64,000 nucleotides of DNA from Bacteroidales bacterium (GCA_017509685.1 JAFWPA010000005.1:39838-103837); one strand, 5' to 3'; shown: positions 1 through 9,791, numbered from the stretch's first letter. Notes: a model not told the origin generated them from the letters alone. Made by a program: numbers and translations.

Positions 1-1221
1 GTTGCCCCGCTTGGTGAGCGGCTGGTACTGGTGATAGCACCCGCCGTCTGGGAACTGCGTGGAGGCGATGTCGATGATGCGCTGGCGGGCCCGTTCCGGA
101 ATCATGTGCACAATGCCGGTGAGGTCCTGGTTGGAATCCCGGAAGCCCATTCCCCGGCCGATACCGCTCTCGAAGTAGCTGGCGCTGCGGCTGAAGAAGA
201 AGGTGATCATGCACTGGTACTGGTTCCAGATATTCACGGTACGGTCCAGTTCCGGCACGTCCGATTCCACGGTAAAGCGGCCCAGGAGCCCGTCCCAATA
301 GGATTTCAGCTGGTCAAAAGCGGCATTCACCTGTGCGGGGGTAGCAAAAGCCTGCATCATATGCAGCGCCTTGGCCTTATTGATGACGCCGGGGGCGCTG
401 AACTTCTCTTCCGGCTTGTTCTCCACGTAACCCAGGACGAAGATGATTTCCTCCGTGGCACCGGGAGCCAGCGTAAGGTCAAAGCGGTGGGAGGCGATGG
501 GGCTCCAGCCGTGAGCCCGGGAGTTCCCCGAAGTGCCCGCCAGCACCTGCTGCGGGGCCTCGAAGCCGTTGTACATGCCCAGGAACGTCTCCCGGTCTGT
601 GTCGAAGCCGTCCATGGGGCGGTTGGCGCCGAAGAAAGCATAATGGTCCCGGCGTTCGCGGTATTCCGTCTTGTGGTAGATGACGCTGCCCTCTATCTCC
701 ACCTCGCCGGTGGACAGGTTGCGCTGGAAGTTCTCCATATCCGTGGAAGCATTCCACAGACACCATTCGGCAAAGGAATAGAGCTGGACGGACTTGGGCG
801 TCTTGCCCTGGTTGGTGAGCCGCACGCGGTGCACCTCGCAGCGGTGGCCGATGGGCACGAAGAAGAGGACATCGGCCTTAACGCCATCCTTCTCCCCGGT
901 AACGCGGGTATAGCCCATGCCGTGCCGGCACTCGTAGAAGTCCAGCGGGGTCTTGCAGGGTTTCCAGCCCGGATTCCAGACCGTATCCCCGTCTTTGATA
1001 TAGTAATAGCGGCCACCTGCATCCATGGGCACCCCGTTGTAACGGTACCTCAGGATACGGCGGAACTTGGCGTCCTTGCAGAAACAGTAGCCACCGGCGG
1101 TATTGGAGATAAGGGAGAAGAAATCTTCCGTCCCCAGGTAATTGATCCAAGGCCAGGGAGTGGCCGGGTTGGTGATGACGTATTCACGGTTGGCGTCATC
1201 GAAGTGTCCGAATTGTTTCAT
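1..1221 (-). CDS. Cellobiose phosphorylase (GH94), C-terminus cut by window edge
   Basis: The protein should split cellobiose with phosphate into glucose 1-phosphate and glucose in the cytoplasm, saving one ATP. The first 407 codons are visible, about half of the usual 800 or so. The start [18 protein letters not shown], the block [19 protein letters not shown] and the signature [18 protein letters not shown] near residues 365-382 are typical of the cellobiose phosphorylase branch of GH94; the R and D residues of the signature belong to the sugar-binding site in this family. There is no signal peptide, which fits cytosolic action. It is divergent from two GH3 lipoprotein genes that could supply cellobiose or take other beta-glucosides. 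A close relative acting on another beta-glucoside is possible. Confidence 0.9.
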   Translation of the reverse strand, partial: MKQFGHFDDANREYVITNPATPWPWINYLGTEDFFSLISNTAGGYCFCKDAKFRRILRYRYNGVPMDAGGRYYYIKDGDTVWNPGWKPCKTPLDFYECRHGMGYTRVTGEKDGVKADVLFFVPIGHRCEVHRVRLTNQGKTPKSVQLYSFAEWCLWNASTDMENFQRNLSTGEVEIEGSVIYHKTEYRERRDHYAFFGANRPMDGFDTDRETFLGMYNGFEAPQQVLAGTSGNSRAHGWSPIASHRFDLTLAPGATEEIIFVLGYVENKPEEKFSAPGVINKAKALHMMQAFATPAQVNAAFDQLKSYWDGLLGRFTVESDVPELDRTVNIWNQYQCMITFFFSRSASYFESGIGRGMGFRDSNQDLTGIVHMIPERARQRIIDIASTQFPDGGCYHQYQPLTKRGN

Positions 1222-1227
1222 AACCCA

Positions 1228-1259
1228 CAAAGTTATATACAGATTCCCGGATTTGCAAA
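1228..1259 (-). promoter_or_regulatory. Bacteroidota-type promoter of the GH94 gene
   Basis: On the minus strand TAACTTTG (1228-1235) is preceded by TTTG (1256-1259) with a 20-base spacer, the -33/-7 pattern of the Bacteroidota primary sigma factor. Only six bases separate the -7 box from the ATG, so the transcript would start at or beside the start codon. Confidence 0.65.
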
Positions 1260-1316
1260 TGAGTACAATTGTTTTTCCAGATTGTCACAAAGTGTTTTAA
1301 ATATGGTATTTTCCAT

Positions 1317-1324
1317 TAACTTTG
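1317..1324 (+). promoter_or_regulatory. -7 box upstream of the first GH3 gene
   Basis: TAACTTTG matches the Bacteroidota -7 consensus 35 bases before the ATG. No good -33 TTTG is seen about 20 bases upstream, so an activator may be needed. Confidence 0.45.
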
Positions 1325-1359
1325 CGTTACGACACAAAAACCGATACCTTTTTAACAAT

Positions 1360-3663
1360 ATGAAGAAAATCATGCTTCTTTCTGCCGCAGTCCTGGCCCT
1401 CGCAGGTTGCCAGAGCGGTGAGCCCCAGCTGGCTAACTCTTCCGTGAAGAAAGTCCTCAAGGCCATGACGCTGGAGGAAAAAGTTCACTTTGTGATTGGA
1501 ATGGGTATGGCCGGCAGCGACGGCACCACCGCCGTGGTGGGTGCCACGGACGACATCGTCCCCGGCGCCGCAGGTACCACCTACCCCATCCCCCGTCTGG
1601 GCATTCCCAGCATCGTCCTGGCCGACGGCCCCGCCGGCCTGCGCATCAACCCCACCCGTCCCGGGGATGACAACACCTATTACTGCACCCACTTCCCTAT
1701 CGGCACCCTTCTGGCCAGCACCTGGAACCAGGAACTGGTAGAAAGCGTGGGCGAATCCATGGGTGAAGAGGTCCACGAGTACGGCGCCGACGTTTACCTG
1801 GCCCCCGCCCTCAACATTCACCGTCACCCCCTCAACGGCCGTAACTTCGAGTACTATTCGGAGGATCCCGTGGTGGCCGGCAAGACCGCTGCCGCCTATG
1901 TACGCGGCGTCCAGAAGAACGACGTAGGCACTTCCGTGAAGCACTTCGCCTACAACAATCAGGAGACCAACCGCACCGGCAACAACGCAGTCATCAGCCC
2001 CCGTGCCCAGCGCGAAATCTACCTGAAGGGCTTCGAGATCACCGTGAAGGAATCCGACCCCTGGACCATCATGAGCTCCTACAACAAGATCAACGGCACC
2101 TACACTTCCCAGGACAAAGGCCTCATCACCACTGTACTGCGTGACGAATGGGGCTTCAAGGGCCTGGTGATGACCGACTGGTACGGCGGAGACGACGGCG
2201 CTGCCCAGATCAAGGCCGGCAACGATATGCTGCAGCCCGGCACCGTGCTCCAGTATCAGCAGATCATGGGCGCCATCAAGAACGGCACCCTGTCCGAGAA
2301 AGAGCTGGACGTGTGCGTGACCCGCTGCCTGGAACTGGTGAAGCGCAGCCCCAAGGTGAAGGGCTATGCCTACACCAACAAGCCGGACCTCAAGGCCCAC
2401 GCCGCCGTCACCCGTCAGAGCGCACTGGAAGGCATGGTGCTCCTGGAGAATAACGGCGTACTGCCCCTGCAGGACGTGAAGAAGGTAGCCGTCTTCGGCT
2501 GCACCTCCTACGCCTTCATCGCCGGCGGTACCGGTTCCGGCAACGTGAACCGCGCCTACACCGTCTCCCTGCTGGACGGCCTCAAGAACGCCGGCTTCCA
2601 GGTGGACGACAGCAAGAAAGAAGCGGTCCTCAAGCACATCGCCGACGAAGAGGCCGCCTTCAAGGCCACCCTCCCCGAAGGAGATATGCTGGCCGCTTTC
2701 TACCCGGTTCCCCGTCCCACCGAAATCATCCCCAATGCCCTGGAGCTGGCTGCATCGGCCCTTAAAAACGACGTGGCCATCATCACCTTCGGCCGCAACA
2801 GCGGTGAATTCTTCGACCGCACCAGCGCCGACTTCTCCCTGAACGACGGCGAGCGCAAGCTCCTTAACAACGTCACCAAGGCCTTCCACGCCGTTGGCAA
2901 GAAGGTGGTGGTTGTGCTGAACGTGGGCGGTGTCATCGAAACCGCTTCCTGGAAGAACATCCCCGACGCCGTGCTGCTGGCCTGGCAGGCCGGTCAGGAA
3001 GGCGGCAACTCCGTAACCGACATCCTCACGGGTGTGGAAAGCCCCTCCGGCAAGCTCACCATGACCTTCCCGCTGCATCTGATGGACGCCGCTTCTTCCA
3101 AGAACTTCCCCATCGACGCCACCAACGAGGTCTACTTTATGAACCGCCGGGAGAACAGCAATGTGAAGGACGTGGACGTAACCCGTTACGAGGAAGGCAT
3201 CTACGTGGGTTACCGCTGGTTTGACAAGCAGGGCCTGGAGGTTTCCTATCCCTTCGGCTTTGGCCTCAGCTACACCAGCTTCGAATATTCCGAACCCACT
3301 GTGGTGAACGACGGCAAGACCGTCACCGCCACCGTGCGCGTGAAGAACGTGGGTTCCGTGGCCGGTAAGGAAGCCGTCCAGCTGTACGTGAGCGCCCCCG
3401 CCGGTTCCCTGGACAAGCCCGTGAAGGAACTCAAGGCCTACGCCAAGACCGCCAAGCTGGCCCCCGGCGAAAGCCAGGTGCTCACCCTCACCTTCCCCAC
3501 CAGCGAACTGGCCTCCTTTGACGAGGAAAAGAGCGCCTGGGTGGTAGATGCCGGCACCTACTCCTTCCTGTTCGGCGCCTCTTCCCGCGACATCCGCTGC
3601 ACGGCCCAGGCCGAAGCCGCCGCTTCCGAGGTGCCCGCCCACCGCGTGCTGCTGATGCAGTAA
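1360..3663 (+). CDS. Beta-glucosidase-type GH3 lipoprotein
   Basis: A 767-residue glycoside hydrolase family 3 protein, probably releasing terminal beta-linked sugars outside the inner membrane. The N-terminus MKKIMLLSAAVLALAGC is a lipoprotein signal with lipobox LAGC. The motifs DGPAGLR, HRHPLNGRNFEYYSEDP and KHFAYNNQETNR belong to the GH3 N-terminal barrel; the nucleophile should be the Asp in GLVMTDWYGG. A fibronectin III-like domain closes the protein (about residues 660-745). The open frame extends upstream through the divergent promoter region to position 31, but the ATG at 1360 is chosen because it begins the signal peptide. Exact substrate (beta-glucoside, beta-xyloside or other) cannot be read from sequence. 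Confidence 0.88.
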   Translation: MKKIMLLSAAVLALAGCQSGEPQLANSSVKKVLKAMTLEEKVHFVIGMGMAGSDGTTAVVGATDDIVPGAAGTTYPIPRLGIPSIVLADGPAGLRINPTRPGDDNTYYCTHFPIGTLLASTWNQELVESVGESMGEEVHEYGADVYLAPALNIHRHPLNGRNFEYYSEDPVVAGKTAAAYVRGVQKNDVGTSVKHFAYNNQETNRTGNNAVISPRAQREIYLKGFEITVKESDPWTIMSSYNKINGTYTSQDKGLITTVLRDEWGFKGLVMTDWYGGDDGAAQIKAGNDMLQPGTVLQYQQIMGAIKNGTLSEKELDVCVTRCLELVKRSPKVKGYAYTNKPDLKAHAAVTRQSALEGMVLLENNGVLPLQDVKKVAVFGCTSYAFIAGGTGSGNVNRAYTVSLLDGLKNAGFQVDDSKKEAVLKHIADEEAAFKATLPEGDMLAAFYPVPRPTEIIPNALELAASALKNDVAIITFGRNSGEFFDRTSADFSLNDGERKLLNNVTKAFHAVGKKVVVVLNVGGVIETASWKNIPDAVLLAWQAGQEGGNSVTDILTGVESPSGKLTMTFPLHLMDAASSKNFPIDATNEVYFMNRRENSNVKDVDVTRYEEGIYVGYRWFDKQGLEVSYPFGFGLSYTSFEYSEPTVVNDGKTVTATVRVKNVGSVAGKEAVQLYVSAPAGSLDKPVKELKAYAKTAKLAPGESQVLTLTFPTSELASFDEEKSAWVVDAGTYSFLFGASSRDIRCTAQAEAAASEVPAHRVLLMQ

Positions 3664-3683
3664 CGGAACGCTGCCACACAAAA

Positions 3684-3716
3684 AATCCTGCCCAAAACCG
3701 GAGGGCAGGATTTTTT
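3684..3716 (+). terminator. Rho-independent terminator after the first GH3 gene
   Basis: A perfect 10-bp stem (AATCCTGCCC with GGGCAGGATT) is followed by T residues. It separates the first GH3 gene from the promoter of the second. Confidence 0.8.
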
Positions 3717-3720
3717 ACGT

Positions 3721-3728
3721 TAACTTTG
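3721..3728 (+). promoter_or_regulatory. -7 box of the bglX-like gene
   Basis: TAACTTTG lies nine bases before the ATG at 3738 and directly after the preceding terminator. A TTG codon inside this box is in frame but is rejected as start because it is part of the promoter. Confidence 0.55.
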
Positions 3729-3737
3729 CCACAAGAT

Positions 3738-6020
3738 ATGAAACACTTTCTGGTAATTGCATCAAGTTTGGTGGTACTGGCAGCCTGCACCACCAAGTCT
3801 CCCATGGACAAGTACATAGATAATCTTATGTCCCAACTCACGCTGGAGCAGAAGATTGGTCAGCTGAACCTGCACTCCGCCCCCGGCTTTATTTCGGCCG
3901 AAAGAGTGATGGAAGAGGATGAGAATGCGCAGCTTCTCCATAAGGGCCTACTGGGTGGCGTGTATGGCGGCCCCAACCCTCAGTTGCTGCGCCAATACCA
4001 GGACATCGCCCTCCAGAGCGGTGCCGGCATTCCGCTCATCTTCGGAATGGACGTGATTCATGGGCACCAGACCGTGTTCCCTATTCCGCTGGGTCTATCC
4101 ACTTCCTGGAATATGGAACTCATCGAGCAGACGGCCCGTGCGGCGGCCAGGGAAGCATCGGCCTGCGGCATCAACTGGGTGTACAGCCCCATGGTGGACA
4201 TCTGCCGCGACGCCCGCTGGGGACGCATTGCCGAAGGTGGCGGAGAAGATCCCTACCTGGGCGGAGAGATTGCCAAAGCCATGGTTTACGGCTATCAGGG
4301 CCGGGACAACGATTACGCTACCGATGAAGTGATGGCCTGCGTCAAGCACTACGCCTTATACGGCGGGGCCGAAGCCGGACGGGACTACAATTCCGTCTTC
4401 CTGAGCCGCCAGGAAGCCCTGAACGGATATATGAGGCCGTATCAGCAGGCCGCGTATGCAGGCGCTGGTAGCTATATGAGTTCCTTCAACGAGTTCGAAG
4501 GCATTCCCGCCACTATGAACCAATGGCTGATGGACGATGTTTTACGCAAATCCTGGGGCTTTGACGGCTTTATCGTGAGCGACGCCACGGCCATTGCCGA
4601 AGAAATCGCCCATGGTATCGGCGACCTGCAGGAAGTGAGCGCCCGCTCCCTCCAGGCCGGTCTGGACATGGATATGAACAGCGACGGCTTTGTGGGTACG
4701 CTGCTGCAGTCGGTGAAGGAAGGCCGGGTTAAGGAGGCCGATATCGACCGCGCCTGCCGTCGCATCCTGGAAGCCAAATACAAACTGGGGCTGTTTGAAG
4801 ACCCGTACCGTTATTTCTCTGAGGAGCGCTATGCCAATGAAATATACACGCCGGAAAACCTCTCCTTTGCCCGTGAGGTAGCCCGTGAATGCCAGGTACT
4901 GCTGAAAAACGAGGGCGTGCTGCCTCTCCGGAAGGGCGCGCGCGTTGCCGTAGTGGGTCCGCTGGCCCAGGACGCCGCCGCCATGGCCGGCACTTGGTCG
5001 CAGTCGAACCACAATGCCGAAAGCATCACGCTTTGGCAGGGCATCTCCGAGGTCACGCCGGCCACTTATGCCGAAGGCAGCTGGCTGCTGCGGGACGCCG
5101 CCCAGGAAGACGGGGTGCGCTACGGCCTCATCCGTATGTTCGCCCCTGGCATCCCCATCCCGCCGGTACATGCCAGGCCGCAAACGACACTGGTAGCAGA
5201 AGCCGTAGCCAAGGCCCGCCAGGCCGATGTGGTGGTGGCCTGCGTGGGTGAGATTGCCGGCATGAACGGAGAAGGCGCTTCCCGGTCCGATATCACCCTC
5301 CCCGACACGCAGGTAGAAATGCTCAAGGCCCTCAAAGCCACCGGCAAGCCGCTGGTGGTTGTCCTGGTAACCGGCCGGCCGCTGGCGCTCACCACCGTGG
5401 AGCCCCTGGCCGATGCCCTTCTCAACGTATGGAGCCCCGGCTCGGAAGGTGGCCACGCCGTTGCCGACGTGCTCTTCGGGGATGCAAATCCATCGGCCAA
5501 ACTCACCACCTCATTCCCCCGTTCGGTGGGTCAGCTGCCGCTGTATTACAACCACAAGAACACCGGCCGTCCTCATCCGGACTACGAGCCCTACCGCAAA
5601 TTCACCAGCTGCTACACCGACGAACTCAACGGCCCGTTGTATCCTTTCGGCTATGGCCTCAGCTATACCTCTTTCTCCTACTCGGAGCCCACGCTCAGCA
5701 CCACGGAAATGCCTCTAAACGGCAGCGTAACGGCATCCGTAACGGTTACCAACACGGGGTCCCGCGACGGCGACGAGATTGTCCAGCTGTACATCCACGA
5801 CATCTACGCCACCTCCACCCGCCCCGTCAAGGAACTGAAAGCTTTCAAGAAAGTGCATATTCCCGCCGGACAGGCCGTGCAAGTGGATTTCACCCTCACC
5901 AAAGAAGACCTCTCCTACTATAATCACAAACTCGAATGGGTGTGCGAACCCGGAGACTTCGAAATCATGACCGGTCCCAACAGCCGGGATACCCAAATGG
6001 TTACCCTTACCGTGAAATAA
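3738..6020 (+). CDS. bglX: BglX-like GH3 beta-glucosidase lipoprotein
   Basis: A 760-residue GH3 enzyme, close in length and layout to periplasmic BglX, expected to hydrolyse beta-glucosides such as cellobiose or laminaribiose. MKHFLVIASSLVVLAAC is a lipoprotein signal. Motifs seen: GMDVIHGHQTVFPIPLG, RWGRIAEGGGEDPYLGG, KHYALYGGAEAGRDYN and the nucleophile Asp in GFIVSDATAI; a C-terminal fibronectin III-like domain follows the GYGLSYTSF motif. Its 3' end overlaps the convergent esterase gene by 14 bases. With the preceding GH3 and the GH94 phosphorylase it makes a small beta-glucoside module; no SusC/SusD pair is attached in the visible part. Confidence 0.9.
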   Translation: MKHFLVIASSLVVLAACTTKSPMDKYIDNLMSQLTLEQKIGQLNLHSAPGFISAERVMEEDENAQLLHKGLLGGVYGGPNPQLLRQYQDIALQSGAGIPLIFGMDVIHGHQTVFPIPLGLSTSWNMELIEQTARAAAREASACGINWVYSPMVDICRDARWGRIAEGGGEDPYLGGEIAKAMVYGYQGRDNDYATDEVMACVKHYALYGGAEAGRDYNSVFLSRQEALNGYMRPYQQAAYAGAGSYMSSFNEFEGIPATMNQWLMDDVLRKSWGFDGFIVSDATAIAEEIAHGIGDLQEVSARSLQAGLDMDMNSDGFVGTLLQSVKEGRVKEADIDRACRRILEAKYKLGLFEDPYRYFSEERYANEIYTPENLSFAREVARECQVLLKNEGVLPLRKGARVAVVGPLAQDAAAMAGTWSQSNHNAESITLWQGISEVTPATYAEGSWLLRDAAQEDGVRYGLIRMFAPGIPIPPVHARPQTTLVAEAVAKARQADVVVACVGEIAGMNGEGASRSDITLPDTQVEMLKALKATGKPLVVVLVTGRPLALTTVEPLADALLNVWSPGSEGGHAVADVLFGDANPSAKLTTSFPRSVGQLPLYYNHKNTGRPHPDYEPYRKFTSCYTDELNGPLYPFGYGLSYTSFSYSEPTLSTTEMPLNGSVTASVTVTNTGSRDGDEIVQLYIHDIYATSTRPVKELKAFKKVHIPAGQAVQVDFTLTKEDLSYYNHKLEWVCEPGDFEIMTGPNSRDTQMVTLTVK

Positions 6021-7641
6021 AGATAAGTTTCTTGGTTTCGGGATCTCTGCGGAACTGCTTGAAGTAGTCCCACATGATCCTGGCCGTGGGCTGGAAATTC
6101 CAGTGGCCGTAGTCCATCACGGCCACTATTTTTATCAGCGGCACGTTACCTTTATATAACTGGCCGGTTTCTACAGTGATTCCGTCTCCCTTGTTGGTGA
6201 CAATGGTCTCGCGGTCTTCCAGTTTCTGAGCAAAGACCGGATCCGCGGAGAAATCCAGTTCGCTCACCACCTCCATGCCGTTCATCTGCTCGTAGGCGTT
6301 CCAGGCATTGAGGTAGTTGTTGTTTTTCCAGTTGTCCGGTTTGATATAGGGAACCACCTGGTCGGCCGTTCCCAGGACGGAACAATAGGGCATTTCCACG
6401 GCGCCGCGCTTCTGGGTGGCTTCGGCCCAGAGGGGCTCGAAAGGCGTATAGCCCTTGAACGGGCCGCCGAAGATGCCGCCGGAGTGGCCGCCCACCGCCG
6501 TAAACACATGCGACTTCTTGATACCCAGGGCCGTGGCGGTGATAGAACCGGCCGATAACCCCTCGGCGTACACACGGGACGGATCCAGCTGAGGGTATTT
6601 GGCAAAGAGCTGATACAGGACGGTCTCTATGCCGTCATGGCCCATACCCTGGTAGTTGGGGCTGCCCTGCCACTCCATTTCCACCACAAAGAAACGGTCC
6701 TCTGCCGCCACCTGGATGAAGCCGGAAGTCTCGGCCTGGGTGCGGGGGTCGTTCATATTGCCGTGCAGCAACACCATCACGGGCACGGAATGCTCCGGAG
6801 CGCCTTCCAGCAGTTCCTGCAGCCAGTATTCATACCACAGCCATTTGGTGTCCTTGCCGGTGGGCTGTTCCACGATGATACGCTTCATCCCCAGGGCCTC
6901 GCAGTCCAGGTAGGGTTCCAGTTCGTAGGAGCCGTATTCGCCCAACTTGGCACCCTCGTAATGGGTATGCTGATAATTATTGTAGCGGTAGTTACGGCCC
7001 AAGACCTGCTTCCAGGCATCTTCCAGAATGGTTTTCAGGGAAGCTTTGGCGTCCGGGTTCACCACCACCTGCAGCAGGGGTTCGTCTTCCCGAAGCGCCT
7101 TCTGATAAGCTTTGGCCACCTTGGCGGCATTTTTCCCAGCCACATACGCCGGGACGGGCTTCGCCTCCTTGCCGGGTTTGCCGCCTACCGTAAGGATATC
7201 GGCTATCTGATTTCCCGCGCGGGGAGCGATGACCTGGTTCACGAAGGTGGCGCCGCCACCCAGACCCACCACTTTCAGGTTGCCCGGGCCGCGGAACATA
7301 TTGAACAGTTTCTCAAATACTTCAAAGTCGGCTTCCGTGTACTTGTCCCCGGTGGGATTGATCACCATGGCCGTTCCGTAGTTGGCGTCCAGCAGGGGCT
7401 GGATGTCCAGATCGGCCAGCAGCTTTTCGGCGCCTTCCTTGTCCAACCTGGCGTCCGGATAGATGAAAAAGGCCGGCGTGAAATTGTAGGAGCGGCCTTC
7501 GGCCCTTGTGGGACCGCCATATTGGATGGTGAAGGATGCCCGCTGGGTAAGGATCACCTGCTCAAGGGGTTCGAAACCGGGCTGGGCCAAGCATACGCCT
7601 GAAAGAAGACACAGGGCAATGAGGGTAAGGAAACGTTTCAT
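6007..7641 (-). CDS. Secreted alpha/beta-hydrolase (esterase/depolymerase-like)
   Basis: A 544-residue protein with a Sec signal peptide ending near CLAQ. The C-terminal half holds an alpha/beta-hydrolase: VMVLLHGNMND (oxyanion strand, about residues 288-298), nucleophile Ser in YAEGLSAGSITA (about 365), and a late His in VMDYGHWNFQ. The order resembles feruloyl-esterase/PHB-depolymerase-type enzymes (esterase PHB group). The first roughly 250 residues are not recognised and may be a substrate-binding or structural region. It converges on bglX and is divergent from another secreted hydrolase, so a role in removing ester groups from plant glycans is plausible but unproven. Confidence 0.65.
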   Translation of the reverse strand: MKRFLTLIALCLLSGVCLAQPGFEPLEQVILTQRASFTIQYGGPTRAEGRSYNFTPAFFIYPDARLDKEGAEKLLADLDIQPLLDANYGTAMVINPTGDKYTEADFEVFEKLFNMFRGPGNLKVVGLGGGATFVNQVIAPRAGNQIADILTVGGKPGKEAKPVPAYVAGKNAAKVAKAYQKALREDEPLLQVVVNPDAKASLKTILEDAWKQVLGRNYRYNNYQHTHYEGAKLGEYGSYELEPYLDCEALGMKRIIVEQPTGKDTKWLWYEYWLQELLEGAPEHSVPVMVLLHGNMNDPRTQAETSGFIQVAAEDRFFVVEMEWQGSPNYQGMGHDGIETVLYQLFAKYPQLDPSRVYAEGLSAGSITATALGIKKSHVFTAVGGHSGGIFGGPFKGYTPFEPLWAEATQKRGAVEMPYCSVLGTADQVVPYIKPDNWKNNNYLNAWNAYEQMNGMEVVSELDFSADPVFAQKLEDRETIVTNKGDGITVETGQLYKGNVPLIKIVAVMDYGHWNFQPTARIMWDYFKQFRRDPETKKLIFISR

Positions 7642-7662
7642 ACCTATGGAGTTAACTATCGG

Positions 7663-7711
7663 CTAAGTTAACCATTTCATTTTGAAAAACACGCGTTTTT
7701 CGCTATTTTCG
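7663..7711. promoter_or_regulatory. Divergent promoter region between two esterase genes, with an inverted repeat
   Basis: The minus strand carries TAACTTAG (7663-7670), a weak -7 box, 21 bases from the minus-strand ATG. The plus strand carries TTTG (7681-7684), 19 bases, then TATTTTCG (7704-7711). Between them GAAAAAC/GTTTTTC (7684-7701) forms a 7-bp inverted repeat that could be a shared operator. Confidence 0.4.
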
Positions 7712-7733
7712 CAACACAAAAACTCCTAAAACC

Positions 7734-8642
7734 ATGAAACGCTTTCTGACACTTTTTGCGCTGTGCGCCCTCACCACGTCCCTCGCATTCGGCCAGGACA
7801 ATAACGGAAACCCTTTCGGCAACATGACCCGGGAGGAGATTGAGGAACTCTTCCGCAAAATGAACACGCCGCCCACAGACCCTTCCTACCGCATGGAAGT
7901 GGTAGGCTGCGTCAGTGACGGGAACCAGCTCTACGGGGAGGCGTTCATTCCCGTGGCGCCCGGCAAGCATCCGGCCGTGATCCTTTCCCACGGCTACGGC
8001 GGCACCCATCATGGATTTTACGCCATGGCCGATATGCTGGCCAAGGCCGGTTATGTGGCCTATTGCTACGACTTTGCGGGCGGTTCTCCCCGCAGTCAGA
8101 GCCAGGGCCGCACGGAGGAAACGTCCATCTTCTCGCAACGTCAGAACCTGAAAGACGTGATTGACATGGTGCGCAGCTGGGACTTCGTGGACAAAAAGAA
8201 CGTTTTCCTGCTGGGAGAAAGCCAGGGAGGCTGCGTGAGCGCCATCACGGCCCCCTATGTAAAGAAAAAGATCAACGCCATCTGCCTCACTTTCCCCGCC
8301 CTCTGCATCCCGGACGACGGCTTCGCCCTCTATCCTACGCTGGCCGATGTCCCCGAAACGGTGAATTTCATGGGGATGAACATCGGCAAAGCCTATTACG
8401 AGAAATTCTACGACGGCTTTGACATCTATAAGGAGATTGCCAAATACCAGGGCGAGGTCTTAATCGTTCACGGAACGGAAGACACCCTGGTAAAGCCGGA
8501 TTATTCCGCCAAGGCCTCCAATGTGTACCAGAACTGCGAGCTGCATTTGATCTTCGGCGCCGGCCACGGCTTCTACCAGCCCCAGCATGTGGAGCTGTAC
8601 CACAACTATGTGATGGATTTCCTGAAGAGAAACTTGAAGTAG
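7734..8642 (+). CDS. Secreted alpha/beta-hydrolase of the dienelactone-hydrolase/BAAT-like type
   Basis: A 302-residue protein with a signal peptide (MKRFLTLFALCALTTSLAFGQ), so it acts outside the cytoplasm. The fold is a compact alpha/beta-hydrolase: oxyanion region LSHGYGGTHHG (about residues 84-94), nucleophile Ser in LLGESQGGCVS (about 164), Asp in VHGTEDTLVKP (about 250) and His in GAGHGFYQP (about 282). All three catalytic residues are in place. It is divergent from the longer esterase and next to GH3/GH94 genes. The most likely job is ester cleavage on an oligosaccharide or small metabolite; the substrate cannot be told. Confidence 0.7.
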   Translation: MKRFLTLFALCALTTSLAFGQDNNGNPFGNMTREEIEELFRKMNTPPTDPSYRMEVVGCVSDGNQLYGEAFIPVAPGKHPAVILSHGYGGTHHGFYAMADMLAKAGYVAYCYDFAGGSPRSQSQGRTEETSIFSQRQNLKDVIDMVRSWDFVDKKNVFLLGESQGGCVSAITAPYVKKKINAICLTFPALCIPDDGFALYPTLADVPETVNFMGMNIGKAYYEKFYDGFDIYKEIAKYQGEVLIVHGTEDTLVKPDYSAKASNVYQNCELHLIFGAGHGFYQPQHVELYHNYVMDFLKRNLK

Positions 8643-8712
8643 CGGAAGAAATCCGTGAAACTTTTTTCAACTGGCGGCCGTATTATAATAGTATCGATAT
8701 TATGCACGTGTA

Positions 8713-9762
8713 ATGAAACTATCCCAGTTCAACTTTGACCTCCCCGCAGACCGCATTGCCAAGGAACCTACCCGCTGGCGTGACGAAGCCCGTCTGATGG
8801 TACTGCACAAGGACACCGGTGAAATCGAGCACCGCCTCTTCAAGGACATCATCGACTATTTCGGTAAAGGGGACACCTTCGTCCTCAACGACACCAAAGT
8901 CTTCCCCGCCCGCCTGTACGGCAAGAAGGAGAAGACGGGGGCCGATATCATGGTCCTGCTGCTGCGCGAACTCAACCGCGAGCAGCGCCTGTGGGACGTC
9001 ATCGTGGACCCCGCCCGTAAGATCCGCATCGGCAACAAGCTCTACTTCGGAGAGGACGAGTCCCTGGTGGCCGAGGTCATCGACAACACCACTTCCCGCG
9101 GCCGCACCCTGCGCTTCCTCTTCGACGGTCCCTACGAGGACTTCAAGGAGGCCCTCTTCGGCCTGGGAGAACCTTACGTACCGGAATGGGTGAAGGAAAA
9201 GACCACCCCGGAGGACGTGGAGAACTACCAGACCATCTTCGCCAAGCACGAGGGTGCCGTAAGCGCCCCCGCCGCCGGCCTGCACTTCAGCCGCGAACTG
9301 TTCAACCGCATGATCCTCAAGGACATCGAGAAGACGTTCATCACCGTCCATATGGGTATCGGCCACTTCCGCACCGTAGACGTGGAAGACCTCTCCAAGC
9401 ACCGGATGGACTCCGAGCGCCTCATCATCAGCGAGGAAGCATCGGCCGTCATCAACAAGGCCAAGCGCAGCGGCAAGAAGGTGGTAGCCATTGGCGCCAC
9501 CGTGATGCGCGGCCTGGAAACCTACGTGACTACCACGCACGAGGTCAACCCCTACGACGGCTGGACCAACAAGTTCATCTTCCCTCCCTACCAGTATTCG
9601 GTACCGGACGCCATCGTCTCCAACTTCCACCTGCCCCAGAGCACCATGCTCATGAGCGTGGCTGCCTTCGGTGGCTACAAAGGCGTAATGGCCGCCTACG
9701 AAGAAGCCCTGAAAGAAGGCTACCGCTTCGGCCCCTACGGAGACGCCCTGCTCATCTTATAA
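8713..9762 (+). CDS. queA: S-adenosylmethionine:tRNA ribosyltransferase-isomerase
   Basis: QueA transfers and isomerises the ribosyl part of S-adenosylmethionine onto preQ1-modified tRNA to make epoxyqueuosine. The 349-residue length is normal. The start KLSQFNFDLPADRIAKEP, the block DTFVLNDTKVFPARLYG, APAAGLHFS and MGIGHFRTVDVED are classic family signatures. The gene stands alone, with a terminator after it. No other queuosine gene is in the window. Confidence 0.96.
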   Translation: MKLSQFNFDLPADRIAKEPTRWRDEARLMVLHKDTGEIEHRLFKDIIDYFGKGDTFVLNDTKVFPARLYGKKEKTGADIMVLLLRELNREQRLWDVIVDPARKIRIGNKLYFGEDESLVAEVIDNTTSRGRTLRFLFDGPYEDFKEALFGLGEPYVPEWVKEKTTPEDVENYQTIFAKHEGAVSAPAAGLHFSRELFNRMILKDIEKTFITVHMGIGHFRTVDVEDLSKHRMDSERLIISEEASAVINKAKRSGKKVVAIGATVMRGLETYVTTTHEVNPYDGWTNKFIFPPYQYSVPDAIVSNFHLPQSTMLMSVAAFGGYKGVMAAYEEALKEGYRFGPYGDALLIL

Positions 9763-9791
9763 CGCCGGAAGTTTTTGCATTTGCGAACTTG

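Noticed and set aside
31-1359. Upstream extension of the first GH3 reading frame
   Set aside because: It is antisense to the GH94 gene and passes through the divergent promoter region; the lipoprotein signal starts at 1360.
1327-3681. 784-codon open frame on the minus strand opposite the first GH3
   Set aside because: Low-complexity Gly/His/Val-rich shadow of a high-G+C gene, without motifs.
8679-8702. TATAAT-like sequence and short inverted repeat before queA
   Set aside because: Bacteroidota promoters do not use TATAAT; the repeat is AT-rich and only six bases per arm.
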